Source: Hevea brasiliensis (Eukaryota; Streptophyta; Magnoliopsida; Malpighiales; Euphorbiaceae). From it: DNA of 64,000 nucleotides. Positions 48,401 through 59,928 of this stretch are shown one piece after another; the stretch's first letter is position 1; each line of letters starts with the position of its first letter. Below the pieces are notes generated by a model. It did no database searches and was not told the origin of the DNA. It was given only the letters and a program-made list of their open reading frames with translations. The stretch lies in the NCBI RefSeq assembly GCF_030052815.1, contig NC_079497.1:21342258-21406257 (forward strand), written 5' to 3'. The translations under genes and the position numbers were made by a program.

Positions 48401-49257
48401 TGGTGACAATATAAAATAAAATAACTAAAATAAATTAAATATGCAGAATGTATGTTTACATCTTTGGTAGACTTAATTTCTGAGATTTATTACAGTATTA
48501 TTCGATTAAAATTTGGTAAGATTTATTATCATTGCCCGAGTAACCCATACTAGTTGACTGGATTGGATAAATAGGTAAACTGGCACTGGGCACTAAGTAC
48601 CTCAGACCATCACACCATCGGTCACATTGTGTCTCCCGGTGTGTAACAGAACAGCTAATAAACTGTAATAATTATCAGGGCTAAAACCTGAATATAACAA
48701 CTCAATCAACATAGCCAAAGGCTATTATGTCACAGAATGGCACGTGAGGCCATAAAACACAGAATGGCATGAAGCCATATGCAGTATTGCTTACAGAATC
48801 CTATTGGCATGCCAACCTATCTAAACCAATCTTGTTAGGTGTACTAGGGCATATTACACTCTTAAATTATACAATTCTTGAAATTCAAGTTTAGGTATTA
48901 CTATTCAATTCATTAGTCAACAAAAATGTTGACTTTTACATGGACAATAGGTACATTAGTTTTAATATTCCCAACATACCACATTTTGTATTCTAAAATT
49001 GTTGGTATTGGTTGCCAATACCATTTCTAAGCTTAATATTAATTGTTTAAAATTTTCAGATTTCAAGCTTTGTATTTACTGTTCCATTGGTCATTTTTGC
49101 AGTGGGAATTTGGCAAAGTTGTCAACAAGAAAGTTGTTCCTTATTGTGTCTAGTTACATTTCTTTTTTTCAATCACTCTATTTGGAGTTTTGTAATTCAA
49201 GTTATGGCCCAAAAACCACAATTGACCAGATTACAAATTTTCCAAATTTTCTGGACT

Positions 49258-49262
49258 GACCA
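49258..49262. repeat. Target duplication of solo LTR D, left copy
   Basis: GACCA; the right copy is at 52389-52393. The A LTR has a single GACCA followed by AAATCTAC at the same place. Confidence 0.96.
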
Positions 49263-49430
49263 TGTAACACCCTCCCGGTAACCACTCCGTACATTCTACT
49301 GTTCCGGTGACCGGGTCCGGACAGCTAGAACGTCCGGAAAAATATTTAAACTAAAGTCAGGAACCCTAATTAACTCAAATATTAATAAGAAAAACTTAGT
49401 AAAAATTTTAGAAATAAAATACAACCAAGC

Positions 49431-49472
49431 AAAACGAGCCGGTGCCCAAGCGATGGGTAACCGGAGGGAAGT
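49431..49472 (+). promoter_or_regulatory. 5S rRNA promoter-like module (D LTR)
   Basis: AAAACGAGC (49431-49439), GATGGGTAACC (49452-49462) and GGGAAGT (49466-49472), about 170 bp into the LTR; more diverged than H2 or C. A T5 run follows. Confidence 0.42.
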
Positions 49473-51720
49473 TGCGGTTCTCGCAACGAGGAGCCCTAGA
49501 CCCGGGGAAAAAATTATAAAATAATTTTTGGGACTCCAGAGAAGGGTCATTGAGGTTCCCATAGCATTAGAATGCCAAGAAAATACTTAGAAAAATTTTT
49601 CAATCGGTACAGACAATTTTGACTCGTTAAGCCAAACGGAGGGCATTTTGGTCATTTCGCCTTCAGAGGTGATTTTTGGCCGACTTGTCCAGTTAAGTAA
49701 ATAATTATTATGATCTAAAATGTGAATAAATATTGCTAAAAATTGAATTGAAAATGAGTAGCAAAGAAAAGAAAAAAAAATGAATTAAAATTACAATTTT
49801 GACCTCATGCTTATGTCACTAAGCACTCTCACCCAATCACATTGTGACACATGTCCATAAACCAATTAAAATGAGTCAAATGGGCAGAAAATTGAAAGGA
49901 AAAACTGAATTTTTCTTCTTCAATTCCCGTATACCAAATCAAGAAGCTTTCTCTCCATTTTTTTTCTTTTAAAGGTTGATTTTCCTAAGCTTCCTCACCT
50001 CAAAACCTTATCCTTCCTTCACAAAAAGTTATACCCACATCAAGGACAAGTGTTTGGCAACCAAGAAAAGCCAAGAAAGTGAAGGAATTGCTTGGGAAAA
50101 TTCTGCTCAAAAAAAGGTTAGTGCTAACTCTTACATTTTTCTTTTTATTCCATGTTAGGAAGTTCAAGTGAATAAGAAATTGTTAAGAAATTGAATAAAA
50201 CACTTATGTAGGAGTATGTATGAATGGTGGCAGCCAAGTTAGGGTTAGGGTTTTGATGGTTTAATTGCAATTAAGTTGGTATATTAATGTCAATTAATGC
50301 ATATATATGAATTGGAGTTTAATGGAGTTGAATTTTTTGAGTTTGTATGAGTAATTGGTTTGGACATTAGGGTTTGGAAAGGTGAAATTGTGACTTAGCT
50401 TTGGAAATGGTTAGAGGACTTTTTAATGGTCAATTAGTGACCATTTTAGGTATGTTGACCCTAATTAGAACTGAAAAATGGGATGGTAAAGTGAAAGTAT
50501 AAACTGCCCTATGGACAGCAGCATAGGGACTGAAATTTCAGTCCCTTTGCACTGCCATAACTTGGGCTGTGCTAGTCCAATTGAAGTTTGGCCAATTGGA
50601 CATGAAACTAGGCTTATAATGGCACATTTTTGCTGAAGAAACCATGCCCAAAAGACCAAAGCAAAAGGGTCAAAACCCAGCTCCAATCCGGATACCCTGC
50701 ACTGAATTCTGCAGAATTTGCCAAATGAACAGTAACTGTTCATTTGGCCATAAGTCACTGTATATTTGGTCAATTGGTCTGAAATTTTTACAGCAACAAG
50801 TTAAGACATAGACAAACAACTTTCATGAAGGAACCTACGCCAAATTATGGCCAGAACCCAGTCAACCAAGTGACTCAAGTCACTGTTCATGCACTGTAGA
50901 TATGGTAAAATTCTGCAGACTGCATATCCGGGCAGCTTGGGTTTTTGAGCCATATCTGGAGCTACAAAACTCCAAATGGAGTGATTCAAAAAAGGAAATT
51001 CAACTAGACAAAATAAGGAACAACTTTCATGTTTTACATTTCTTCAAATTCCAACAGTAACAGTGTCCAATGGAACAGTGAAGTTAGGGCACCAAAATTG
51101 AAATTTTCTGCTAGTGTGGGTTACACTTTGAAATTGCAAAAACACTTAATGCCAACAAGTTTTAAACACCAAATGTGGTATGTTGGGAGTGCCAAAGTTG
51201 ATGTACACATTTTTATGCTAAAAGTCAACATTTTTGTTGACCAATGATGAATAGTAACACCATAAAAGTTGAAATTCACAAATTGACGAATTTAAGAGTT
51301 TCAAATGCCCTAGTATACCTAACAAGATTGGTTTGGATAGTTTGGCATGCCAATAGGGTTCCGTTAGCAGTACTGCACATGGCAAAAATTCCATTCTGTG
51401 ATTTCATGGCTTTTAGCCATTCTGACTTTGCATTGAGACTTGGCCTTGTGCCTGATATCATTCTGACTTGTTAGCCGCTACATTTGCCGGAGATGCATAT
51501 GTGACCGATGGTGTGACGGCCCGAGGTACTAGGTACCCAGTGCCAGTTTACCCGTTATCCAGTCCAGTCGTCTAGTGTAGGTTACTTGGGCAACCAAATG
51601 AATGAAAATGAGCAATGCAGAAGAAATAAATGAATGGATATACAAATACATGACAAACAAAACATGTACATACAATACATATTTATATCTGTCATTTCTT
51701 GTTATTTTATTATTGCACCA

Positions 51721-51738
51721 CTAAGCATTATTGCTTAG
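51721..51738 (+). other. Conserved LTR hairpin (D)
   Basis: CTAAGCA and TGCTTAG, a perfect 7-bp stem with a 4-base loop, directly after TGCACCA. Confidence 0.62.
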
Positions 51739-53734
51739 CGCGTTGCTTTTGCCACGCGTAGGTACTGGAGATCCCGATCGTGAGCCCAGTAGACCACAGA
51801 CTGGGTGAGTCTATCTGACAGTTCTGCTCAGTGTCCGTGTCACCTCACTACCTGCAGTGCATCGGTAGGGCACTAGGTGTCATTTTGTCATTTTGATATT
51901 TTGTAGCAGATTTGTATTTTCTCATATGTATTTGAACTCATGTAATATATTTTGATGTTTATGTAAATAATGAAAGTTATGACTATGAATGCAAGATTTG
52001 AGCATGTATTTATTGCTTGTATATGAGAAATGGATGTTGAGAAATGAAAAGGTTGTTGAAACCTGAAACTGAAAAATTGTTGAAATCTTGATATTGAGTT
52101 TTGTGATGATATTGAAGTTGAGAATGAATGATTTTGTTTATTGGAAGTGTTTTTAACAGGTTCCGAAGAACGGTTTTCTCCATTTTTAGCCGGTACTCCG
52201 CCGGATTTTCTTTAAAATTTTCGGAACCTTAAATGAATAATACTTTTGATAAATGGTTTAAATAAATTGTATTTCATAAATTATATGTAAAAGCATTGTC
52301 TAAATTAGTTGAGGAATATTAGAGTGTGCCGGTACACCGTGTGGCATTACTTACTCGGGTATACTGTACACGGGTAAGGGGTGTCACAGACCAAATCTAC
52401 AGTATTTTGAGCAGTGACTGCAGGTCACTTTTTTAATACGTCAGGTCAATTGGACCTTGCTACACTGAGTTATGACCAAATGAATAAACACTATTTATTT
52501 GGTCATTTTGCCTAGGCAGAATGCAAGTCACCCGGATTAGGGCAGTCTTTAGGTTAACTTGGTTTGGTTTTATGGGCATAGTTTCTTCACTAAAGTTGTG
52601 CCATTATGTGCCTAATTTCATGTCCAATTGGCCTTGCACCAATTAAACCTCTACAACTCTAGTTATTACTGCCCAAACCTGCTGAACTCATACCCAGTCT
52701 TGCAAGCCACCAAGGGTAGCCAAACTAACCTCAATTCCCACAACACAAACCACTTCATTTCTTGTTTACACATAACCAAATGGTCACTAATTGACGATTA
52801 AAACTCACTTTCACCATTACATGATCAAAGTCTCCATTTTATACCCAAACCCTACCCCTAACATCTCAAATCATGCATTTAACTTGCATTTCATCATTTC
52901 ACTTAAGAGACTAATGTTAAGGCAGCCATACTACCATTTCTAGTTCCATGAAATCCTCAAAACCTCACCATATCCAAGGCTGCCGAAATTGTAGGATGGG
53001 CATACACGTGATATTTATTAAATTTCTTTGCAAATTTACACTTATTCATACTCCTTCAACATGAATTGAAAGAGAAAAGCAAGTTAAGTCACTAACCTCT
53101 AATGGAGTCACCTTTCAAGCTTGTAAGAACTCTTCCACTTTACTTCTTTTTGCTCCCAAAAGCTTCACTAAGATAAAAGAGTAAGGTTTTGTGTTGGGCA
53201 CTTAGGGTTTAGTTGAAAGAAACTAAGGGAATGAAGCTTGATAACCATGAAAATTGAGGAGAGAGGTGAGGAATGAATTTCGGCCAAAAGAAGAAGAAGG
53301 TGGCTGCTAGCTTTTTCTAGAGTTTTGATTTCTTTTCTTTCCTTTTAATGTATTATAAGTGGTTTTATTACATTTGATTGGCCCATAAATTTTAAATGAC
53401 CTCATGCTTACCTCATTAAATCAATATTATCTCTTTTCTCTTCTTTTTTTTTTCTACTCACTTTTAATTTCATTTTTAGCAATGTTTATTCATATTTGAT
53501 ATCATAAAATTTATGTACTTAACTGGACAAGTTAGTCAAAAATCATCTCTGGAGACGAAATGACCAAAATGCCCTCCGTTTGGCTTAACGAGCTAAAATT
53601 GTGTGTACCGATTGATTAAATTTTACTTGTGTTTTCTTAACATTATATTATCATGGGAACCCCAATAATCCTTCCCTGAGGTCCCAAAAATTATTTCATG
53701 AAGTTTTCCTTGGGTCTAGGGTTGCTAACGGCCT

Positions 53735-53788
53735 TCACCGTCACTTCCCTTTCAGGTTACTCATCCTTGGGGTTCCGGCTCGTTTAAC
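53735..53788 (-). promoter_or_regulatory. 5S rRNA promoter-like module (B LTR)
   Basis: Minus sense: GTTAAACGAGC (53778-53788), GATGAGTAACC (53755-53765), GGGAAGTG, at the same place as in A. Confidence 0.4.
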
Positions 53789-56599
53789 CTTAGTGTATTT
53801 CATTCCTATAAGTTTTCCTTGATTTTTATAAGCATTATTCGGTTTATTTATAACTCCTTACTCTAGTCTATTTATAATTTCAAACATTCTAGCTGCCCGG
53901 ACCAATATTGGTCACCAAAACAGTAGACTGTACGGACTAGCTAAAGTGAGGATGTTACAGGTATAATATAATACCCGTACAAAATCAGCGAAAGCTTTTC
54001 CAGTTCAGCAGCTCACTCTGCTGCTTTTTCCTTGCTCCTATCTGTGACAGCAAAATAAGTTATTGCTGACTATAAAAATACTCAGTGGTGCACAATAAAA
54101 ATTTGAAATACAGTACATAAAACATTCATTGATAAATCACACTTTAAATATTACACAAATCATCAAAACTCATTATAGCATAATTTTGGTCAAACAATTT
54201 AATAAACATAGTGTTGCCAATTCATACACAACTTAAGCCGTGACACAAAATTTTCGATCAATGCTGTTGTTGTACACCACGACAAAGCGACCTATAACCC
54301 CACTAATCGAAATCAATGAGGGAGGTGGCTAGCTAGCTAATGAGTACTCATTCGATCTACAACCCCAACTGGTAAACCAGAGAGGGAGGAAAAATAATCG
54401 ATCTCACCCCATAAATGGAGGAGGAATAATAAGGCACTGTCATGCTAAGTGTGAATAAAAAATCTATTTCAAACATTTTATTTAAATAATTCATGAGAAA
54501 TCCGATAAATTTCCAAAGTCATAGTTTCGTTCACAAAGTGGCAACACAATTCATGATTAACACCAAATTTTCATAAATCATACTAAATCAATTTTTCAAT
54601 GACAAAATGCTCAAATAAGGTTTATTGTGTACAAACCTATTGTGAGTCGCCTCTAGGCCTTGACTCAGTCTCTCAGACCTTCTGGGTCTTTTTCAGCTAA
54701 AACACAAAATTTATAGTGTCTCAATATCCTTGCTTCATAATAATTCCAATAATTAATTATAATATGTTTAAACTTACATTCTTGCAAATTTTCATATTGA
54801 GGTTACTATTTATGGTACTATTCAAGTCAAAATATTGACTTTCTTATGCTTAAAAGGTATGGGAACTCAAACTATACTCACATACCACATTTTGGTCACC
54901 AATTTTGTTGGTTTTGGTTGTTTTCTCAAAACTTAGGTCTTTTAAGCAAAATTGCAAATTTTCAGTTTTGGTGTCCTGTCTTGTACTATTTCATTAGTTA
55001 TGTTGCTGTCAAAATTTGGCTAAGTTTTCTTCATAGAAATTGTTCCTTAATGTCTTAAATTTATTCTCCTTTTTGAATCACTCCATTTGGAGTTTTGTAG
55101 CTCAAGTTATAGCCATTTGAATCATGGCTGCCGAATTGGACTTAACCAGATTTCTGGGCAATTTTTGGGTTCTGGCAGTTTTAAGTCACTAACTTTGGGT
55201 GGCTAAATGACTTGGTTAAGGGCATAATTTGGGTTTGTGTTCTTCATGAAAGTTTTAGGTCTATATCTCAGCTTTCCACTAGTAAATTTTAGGTCATTTA
55301 GACCTGCCTAGCCCAAGTTATGGCCAAATGAACAAATATTGTTCATTTGGTCATTTTTGTACAGGTCCGATTGCCTAAGTCCGGATTTAGTCAATTTTTT
55401 CACTAGGTTTTGGTCATTTTTTGGACATGATTCCTGGATGAAAAATGTGTCATTTTGTGTCTAGTTTCATTCCCAATTGACCTCACACTAATTGGGCTTG
55501 TAAATTTTTAGTTTTGGCCCCTGAAAGGGACCTTGGTCATGCTACCTGCATACTGCCCATAACCAGTCCAAATTTCCATTTGGTTCTAACACTTTCAACA
55601 TACACCAATTGGTCACAAATGACCATTTCTTACCTCAAACAAGGTCAAACACACCATTTGACCACTTCTCCAATTTTTGTCTTCCAAACCCTAACTACAC
55701 TAATTGTTACATTTAACTAATTCAAATCATACTAACATCACTCCATCACTCAATTAAGCTTTCTAACATAATTAATTAAATCAAAACACAAGCAAATCAC
55801 TCCCCTCATAGGCTGGTCGAATTTTTCTTTGGTCCTCCAACAATTATTTTCATTTCATTTTAAGCATAATTCTAGGTTTATTCAACTATAAACATAATTA
55901 ATTCAACTAACAAATCAAGTTTAGTTTACTAACCTTAGTGCAGAAAATTTTTCCTCTTCAAACCTCGTCCTTTCTTCTTTATTTCTTCTTCAATCTTCTT
56001 CTCAACACTCAAATACAAGTTTTAACTAAGAAATCTATAAATTCTATGGCTCAAATCTTGGGTTTAGGAAGCTTTTTAGTGAGCTTCAATGGAGGAAGTT
56101 AAGAAAAATGAGAGAGATGAGAGAGGAGAGGTGGACGGCATGGAGAAGAAGACAACCCTTTTCTTTTTTTTCTTTTGATTTTTATGTATTTATTTAGCTT
56201 TTTTACTTAGTTAATTTCCATTTAATTAATTATTCTTTTATTACATCATGCATGATGTCACAAGAGTGAGGTAATAATTCCTTTTCTTCTCTTTTTTTTC
56301 TTTTTCCTTTATTTTTCTTTAGTTCTTTAATTTAATTCCTGATTCCAAAATTTTCTTTTCTCCGATTTTATTTGACAGTTAGGTCAGGAGTCAGCTCTCG
56401 GGGTCAATTGACCAAATTGTCCCTCTCCAGTTCGACCCGATTTACAAATAATTCAATATTTCTTCTGGATCCCTAACTTAATTATTTGACTGGCTTAACA
56501 ATTCTTTTTCGTGATTTTCTCTTTTTCACTGTGTTCGCAATAGTCCTAAGGACCACGGTATCATATTTTACGATTCAAAATTTGAGTTTAAATCGACCT

Positions 56600-56652
56600 C
56601 GCAGTCCTTCCCGAGAAGGTCACCCATCGCTATGACTCTCGGCTCATTTAAC
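56600..56652 (-). promoter_or_regulatory. 5S rRNA promoter-like module (C 5' LTR)
   Basis: Minus sense: GTTAAATGAGC (56642-56652), GATGGGTGACC (56619-56629), CTTCTCGGGAAGG. The core boxes are identical to the 3' LTR copy although the surrounding LTR sequence has diverged. Confidence 0.5.
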
Positions 56653-56829
56653 TTCTTATGTTAGTTTTTCTTGTTTATACTTAACCAATTGACAATTACT
56701 AATTATTTGTGTTCAAGGCTTATCTAGTTATCTTAAGTGTGGTTCTAATCCCCTAAACTATCCGGACCGACACCAGTCACCGAAATAGTGAAATATACCA
56801 GGCTATGCAAATAGGGGTGTTACAACTGA

Positions 56830-58085
56830 TAGACATAAGTTTAATAGGAAAGCTAGGCACATGTAAAACAGAACTAAGACTTATAGTAAGAGTGCATTTA
56901 ACAGAACCTGTTCCAGAAACATTGGATAAGGATCCATTCGCAATGCGGACTTTTTCTTTGCTTTAACATGGAGAATAGGATATGAATTTATTCGAAGAGC
57001 CTGTCATATATTTGTTTGCTCTAAAATCTATAACCCAAAATGAATTATTATGATTAGCAAGAAAAGTATTACCTAAGTTGATGAAGTTAGAGGAGCAACT
57101 GTAGTGGATTGTGATTCAAGCTGTGATAGGAATCGTCTCAGAGTCTGTACCTCTTCATTAGAAAACATCCCAGTGATAGCAGTGTCTTCAGAAACACTCA
57201 TAGCCTCAGATACATTTGCTTGTGATCTAGCATAGCCTATTTTTTTTCCTCCATGCCCTTTAGTTGGGGGGTCATGCAGCTTCCAACATTGTTCTTTGGT
57301 GTGCCAGGATTTCCCACAGTAGTCATAATGCAAGTGATCCTTATCTGATGGACCATATGACTGTTCTCGTAAGGATTTAGCAGCCAACCTAGCCTTATAA
57401 ATAGCTGTAGAATTGATCATGACACTTCTTCTGCTCTCCTCCTGCTGAACATAAGACTATGTCTACCTTAAGGTGGGCAAAGGATCCTTACTAAGCACTT
57501 GGACCCGAATCTGATCATACTCTACATTTAGCCCAGCAAGAAAATCATATATGCACTCCTTCTAAACCAATTTCTGGAACTTAATTGCATTAGCCGGACA
57601 TGAAGCCTGAAAGTCCTGATAGAAATCCAACTCTTGCCATAGACCACTCAATTCCGCATAATACTGAGCAATAGTCAACTCACTTTATTTTTTTCCATGA
57701 ACCTTATTCCTAAGCTCATAAACTTGTGTATCATTCCCAACTTAAGAGTAAGTCTAAGAAACAACACTCCAAATGGTAGCTACACTGTCCAATAGTAAAT
57801 ATCCATGAGCTATATGAGGTTGCATAGAATTGATGAGTCATAACATAACAAGAGAGTTCTCTGACTCCCACTGGCTATAGGTAGAACTAGCACTTTCTAG
57901 CTTTTTCCTATCTCCAGTGATATACCCCTATAGTCCTCTAGCCTGAATGAATAGTAGACAAGATCTAGACCATGCCAAATAATTAGTTCCATCCAACTTT
58001 ACGGGACTAATTTGTAAAGAGGGATTATCACCAATAAATCCAACCTTTGTTTTAGAGGCTTTCTTTTTTCATCAGTCATTTTTTA
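56830..58085 (-). pseudogene. copia-1 gag and protease, degenerate
   Basis: A gag start lies near 58077; long stretches carry many stops. 57073-57420 is open and includes a damaged zinc knuckle (YDYCGKSWHTKEQC, first Cys replaced by Tyr) and KLHDPPTKGHGGKK. Protease follows at 56830-57060, where the active site reads VIDFRA instead of the usual DSGA, so it is dead. Reading stops at the element C target site. Right of 58090 the sequence changes to Tat-like leader text with no copia LTR or PBS. Confidence 0.8.
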
Positions 58086-58109
58086 ATTAAAGGAATAGGT
58101 ACTGAGATA

Positions 58110-58282
58110 GAAAGCAAGAAATTAGGCAACGAAAGGTACCCAAAAAATAAATGTGCAAACCAGGTGTGCAAACACATTGGTCAGAAGCTCGCCGGATAGG
58201 GAAGGTTGTCAGCAAGAGGCGCAGTTGTCGCAAGGGGTTTTGCGGTCGCCTGGACGAACACTCACCGAAGTGAGAAAAGTGA
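58110..58282 (-). other. Leader-like fragment of a Tat/Ogre-type element
   Basis: Minus sense after the putative PBS: CTCACTTTTCTCACTTCGG, GTGTTCGTCCAGGCGACC, CAAAACCCCTTGCGACA. From memory this resembles the untranslated leader following the 5' LTR in Tat-group gypsy elements. It is cut off at the copia-1 junction. Confidence 0.45.
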
Positions 58283-58292
58283 GGAGTCGCCA
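58283..58292 (-). other. Putative primer binding site, Tat/Ogre type
   Basis: Minus sense TGGCGACTCC, a sequence I associate with the PBS of Tat/Ogre elements. The tRNA match was not verified. Confidence 0.45.
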
Positions 58293-58604
58293 CTTTAATT
58301 TTAAGGGAAATTAAAGAAAACCATTTGTGAAAGTAAGTTACACTAAAACCACTTCAAAAACAGAGATTCTAGGTTCGGGGTCCATGAACGGGTGGGGAAG
58401 GTGTTAGGCACCCCACCTCGTCCCTCAACGAGGGTAAGCAGATTTAATTTCACGTTCTTCATAGTTAGGAGGGCTTGAATAGAAATGTTAATCCTTTTGA
58501 CCGAAAGGAATGTTTGATTTTTCACTAATCTGGATTACCCAGATACATAAGTAAATGAGATGACCTTAGTGAATTGCGGTTGTGTATTAACTTTATTTCA
58601 GGGA

Positions 58605-59080
58605 GAATCATATTTGTTAAAATTTAATTTGGGAATCGGATAAGAACTCTCCTCCTATCTCCTTTAAATATTTGTTAAAATTTTTAAGTTTGAGGGTCGG
58701 ATAAGAACTCTCGTCCGATCTCCCTTTTTTTTTAAATATTTATTAAAATTTTTAAACTTGAGAATCGGATAAGAACTCTCCTCCTATCTCCTTTAAATAT
58801 TTGTTAAAATTTTTAAGCTTGAGAATCGGATAAGAACTCTCCTCCGACCTCCTTATAAATATTTGTTAAAATTTTTAAGCTTGAGGATCGGATAAGAACT
58901 CTCCTCTGACCTCCTTATAAATATTTATTAAAATTTTTAAGCTTGAGAATCGGATAAGAACTCTCCTCCGATCTCCTTTAAATATTTATTAAAATTTTAA
59001 GCTTGAGGATCGGATAAGAACTCTCCTCCGACCTCTATTAAATATTTATTAAAATTTTAAATTTGAGGATCGGACAAAGA
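58605..59080. repeat. 61-bp tandem array, about eight units
   Basis: The ATCGGATAAGAACTCTC core recurs at about 58634, 58696, 58764, 58825, 58887, 58949, 59009 and 59069 (spacing 60-68 bp), joined by AAATATTTATTAAAATTTT spacers. Units differ by small indels and substitutions. It lies between the TATA box and the PBS-like site of the putative Tat LTR. Confidence 0.95.
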
Positions 59081-59917
59081 ATGCCAGACTAAATTTTACC
59101 GATCTCCTATGTAATTACCTTACCAGTACCTTTTTATACATAATTCGTTCTGTTTATTTACCTGAATTTTAGTTTCATTCTGCTTTATGACGTCATACTG
59201 AATCACCTTCTATGTTAGCCTAGTGATGCAACTCTATTATTTTCTTGACATATTATTCAGGCCTTCTATTTTAAAGAAGCACTTAAGACACGACTACCTA
59301 CATTTTATCCAACTACTTATACGCTACTTGAGATGAGGATTTTCGCATTTTAGAAGTAGCAAAGCTTAACAAAAAGAATGGACCAGTTGATAAAGAAAGT
59401 AAACTTCGGGAATAACCTTCATTACACCATATAAACTTGGCGAAGATTACAAACATAAAAGTAAAGGGAATGCGTAAAATAAAGAGCTTTTAGTGAAATA
59501 GAGATATAAACACTCACCTGTGAGGAGCCGAACCTACTAAACTAATCGCAGAACGTAATAGGGGCACAAGCTATTTAGCTCAAAGGCTGAAGCTCGCCTA
59601 GAAACGAAGGATGCTTAGCTAAACGGCAGTCAGGTTTAAACAAGCAAGTTGAGCTTGGGAAATAAGAATGGAAATAAAGATGACAAAGAAATGAAAGTAA
59701 GGGCATCGCAGGATAATGAAAGAACTGAAAATGGAGAGTTCCAGTATTTCAAGAATCCCTTTTGCAAGAAAACACTTCAGAAAACTGGTTTCAAAAGTTT
59801 TTCCTTATCAAAAACATAAAAACAGCAGAGTAACGAACTGAATTAAATTTCAGAGTTCTTCCACTATAGTAACTATTTCTCCTTTTTTTTTTGCCCCTTT
59901 GAACAGTTTTCATGCAG

Positions 59918-59928
59918 GTATTTATAGG
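59918..59928 (-). promoter_or_regulatory. TATA box of the putative Tat LTR
   Basis: Minus sense CCTATAAATAC; transcription would run leftward through the tandem array. Confidence 0.45.

Larger units (their letters stand above)
49263..52388 (+). mobile_element. Solo LTR D (3.13 kb)
   Basis: Begins TGTAACACCCTCCCGG and ends GGGTGTCACA, with exact GACCA flanks and a verified empty site in element A. It is the same family as the LTR starting at 63844. Three clear ~200-bp modules begin near 50554, 50747 and 50949. No coding region. It is the innermost insertion of the nest. Confidence 0.96.
45624..53959 (-). mobile_element. Element B: truncated gypsy element of the A family
   Basis: Minus sense: 5' LTR (47782-53959), PBS, gag, protease and the first part of RT, ending abruptly at 45624 in C's LTR. 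The rest of pol and the 3' LTR are gone. Together with the missing 410 bp of C LTR this points to one deletion after insertion. Confidence 0.88.
47782..53959 (-). mobile_element. 5' LTR of element B, interrupted by solo LTR D
   Basis: Plus-strand ends TGTGACACCCC (47782) and GATGTTACA (53959). Without LTR D and one target copy it is about 3.05 kb, close to the A LTR, which it matches along its length. It keeps the 25-bp terminal part that A has lost. Confidence 0.9.
33206..56824 (-). mobile_element. Element C: complete but disrupted Tekay/Del-like gypsy element
   Basis: Both LTRs (left 33206-36609 is the 3' LTR; right 45514-56824 is the 5' LTR with an insert), polypurine tract, full gag-pol order and PBS are present on the minus strand, flanked by ACTGA. 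Later insertions are solo LTR E in gag and element B (holding solo LTR D) in the 5' LTR. Pol carries at least six premature stops and two frameshifts. The two LTR copies differ at about 14 of 225 aligned bases near their 5' ends by eye, so the insertion is not recent. Confidence 0.92.
45514..56824 (-). mobile_element. 5' LTR of element C, split and partly deleted
   Basis: Two segments match the 3' LTR: 45514-45623 (its 33206 end) and 53960-56824 (from about 33733 to the end). About 410 bp between them is missing, and element B sits in the gap. Ends with GGTGTTACA at 56824 followed by ACTGA. It retains the 5S-like module and hairpin. Confidence 0.88.
26381..58085 (-). mobile_element. copia-1: Ty1/copia element split by later insertions
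   Basis: Minus-strand order from the right: gag and protease (56830-58085), then element C (33206-56824), integrase (32339-33205), RT (31543-32338), then LTR F with a deletion (about 27976-31542), RT rest and RNase H (26590-27975) holding a TRIM, then polypurine tract and 3' LTR (26381-26582). The 5' LTR is missing; the right end meets Tat-like sequence near 58090-58140. Protease and gag are broken, and part of RT is deleted. Confidence 0.88.

Noticed and set aside
58605..59080. 61-bp array as a CRISPR array
   Set aside because: Spacers are not unique; the whole unit repeats. The context is a plant retroelement.
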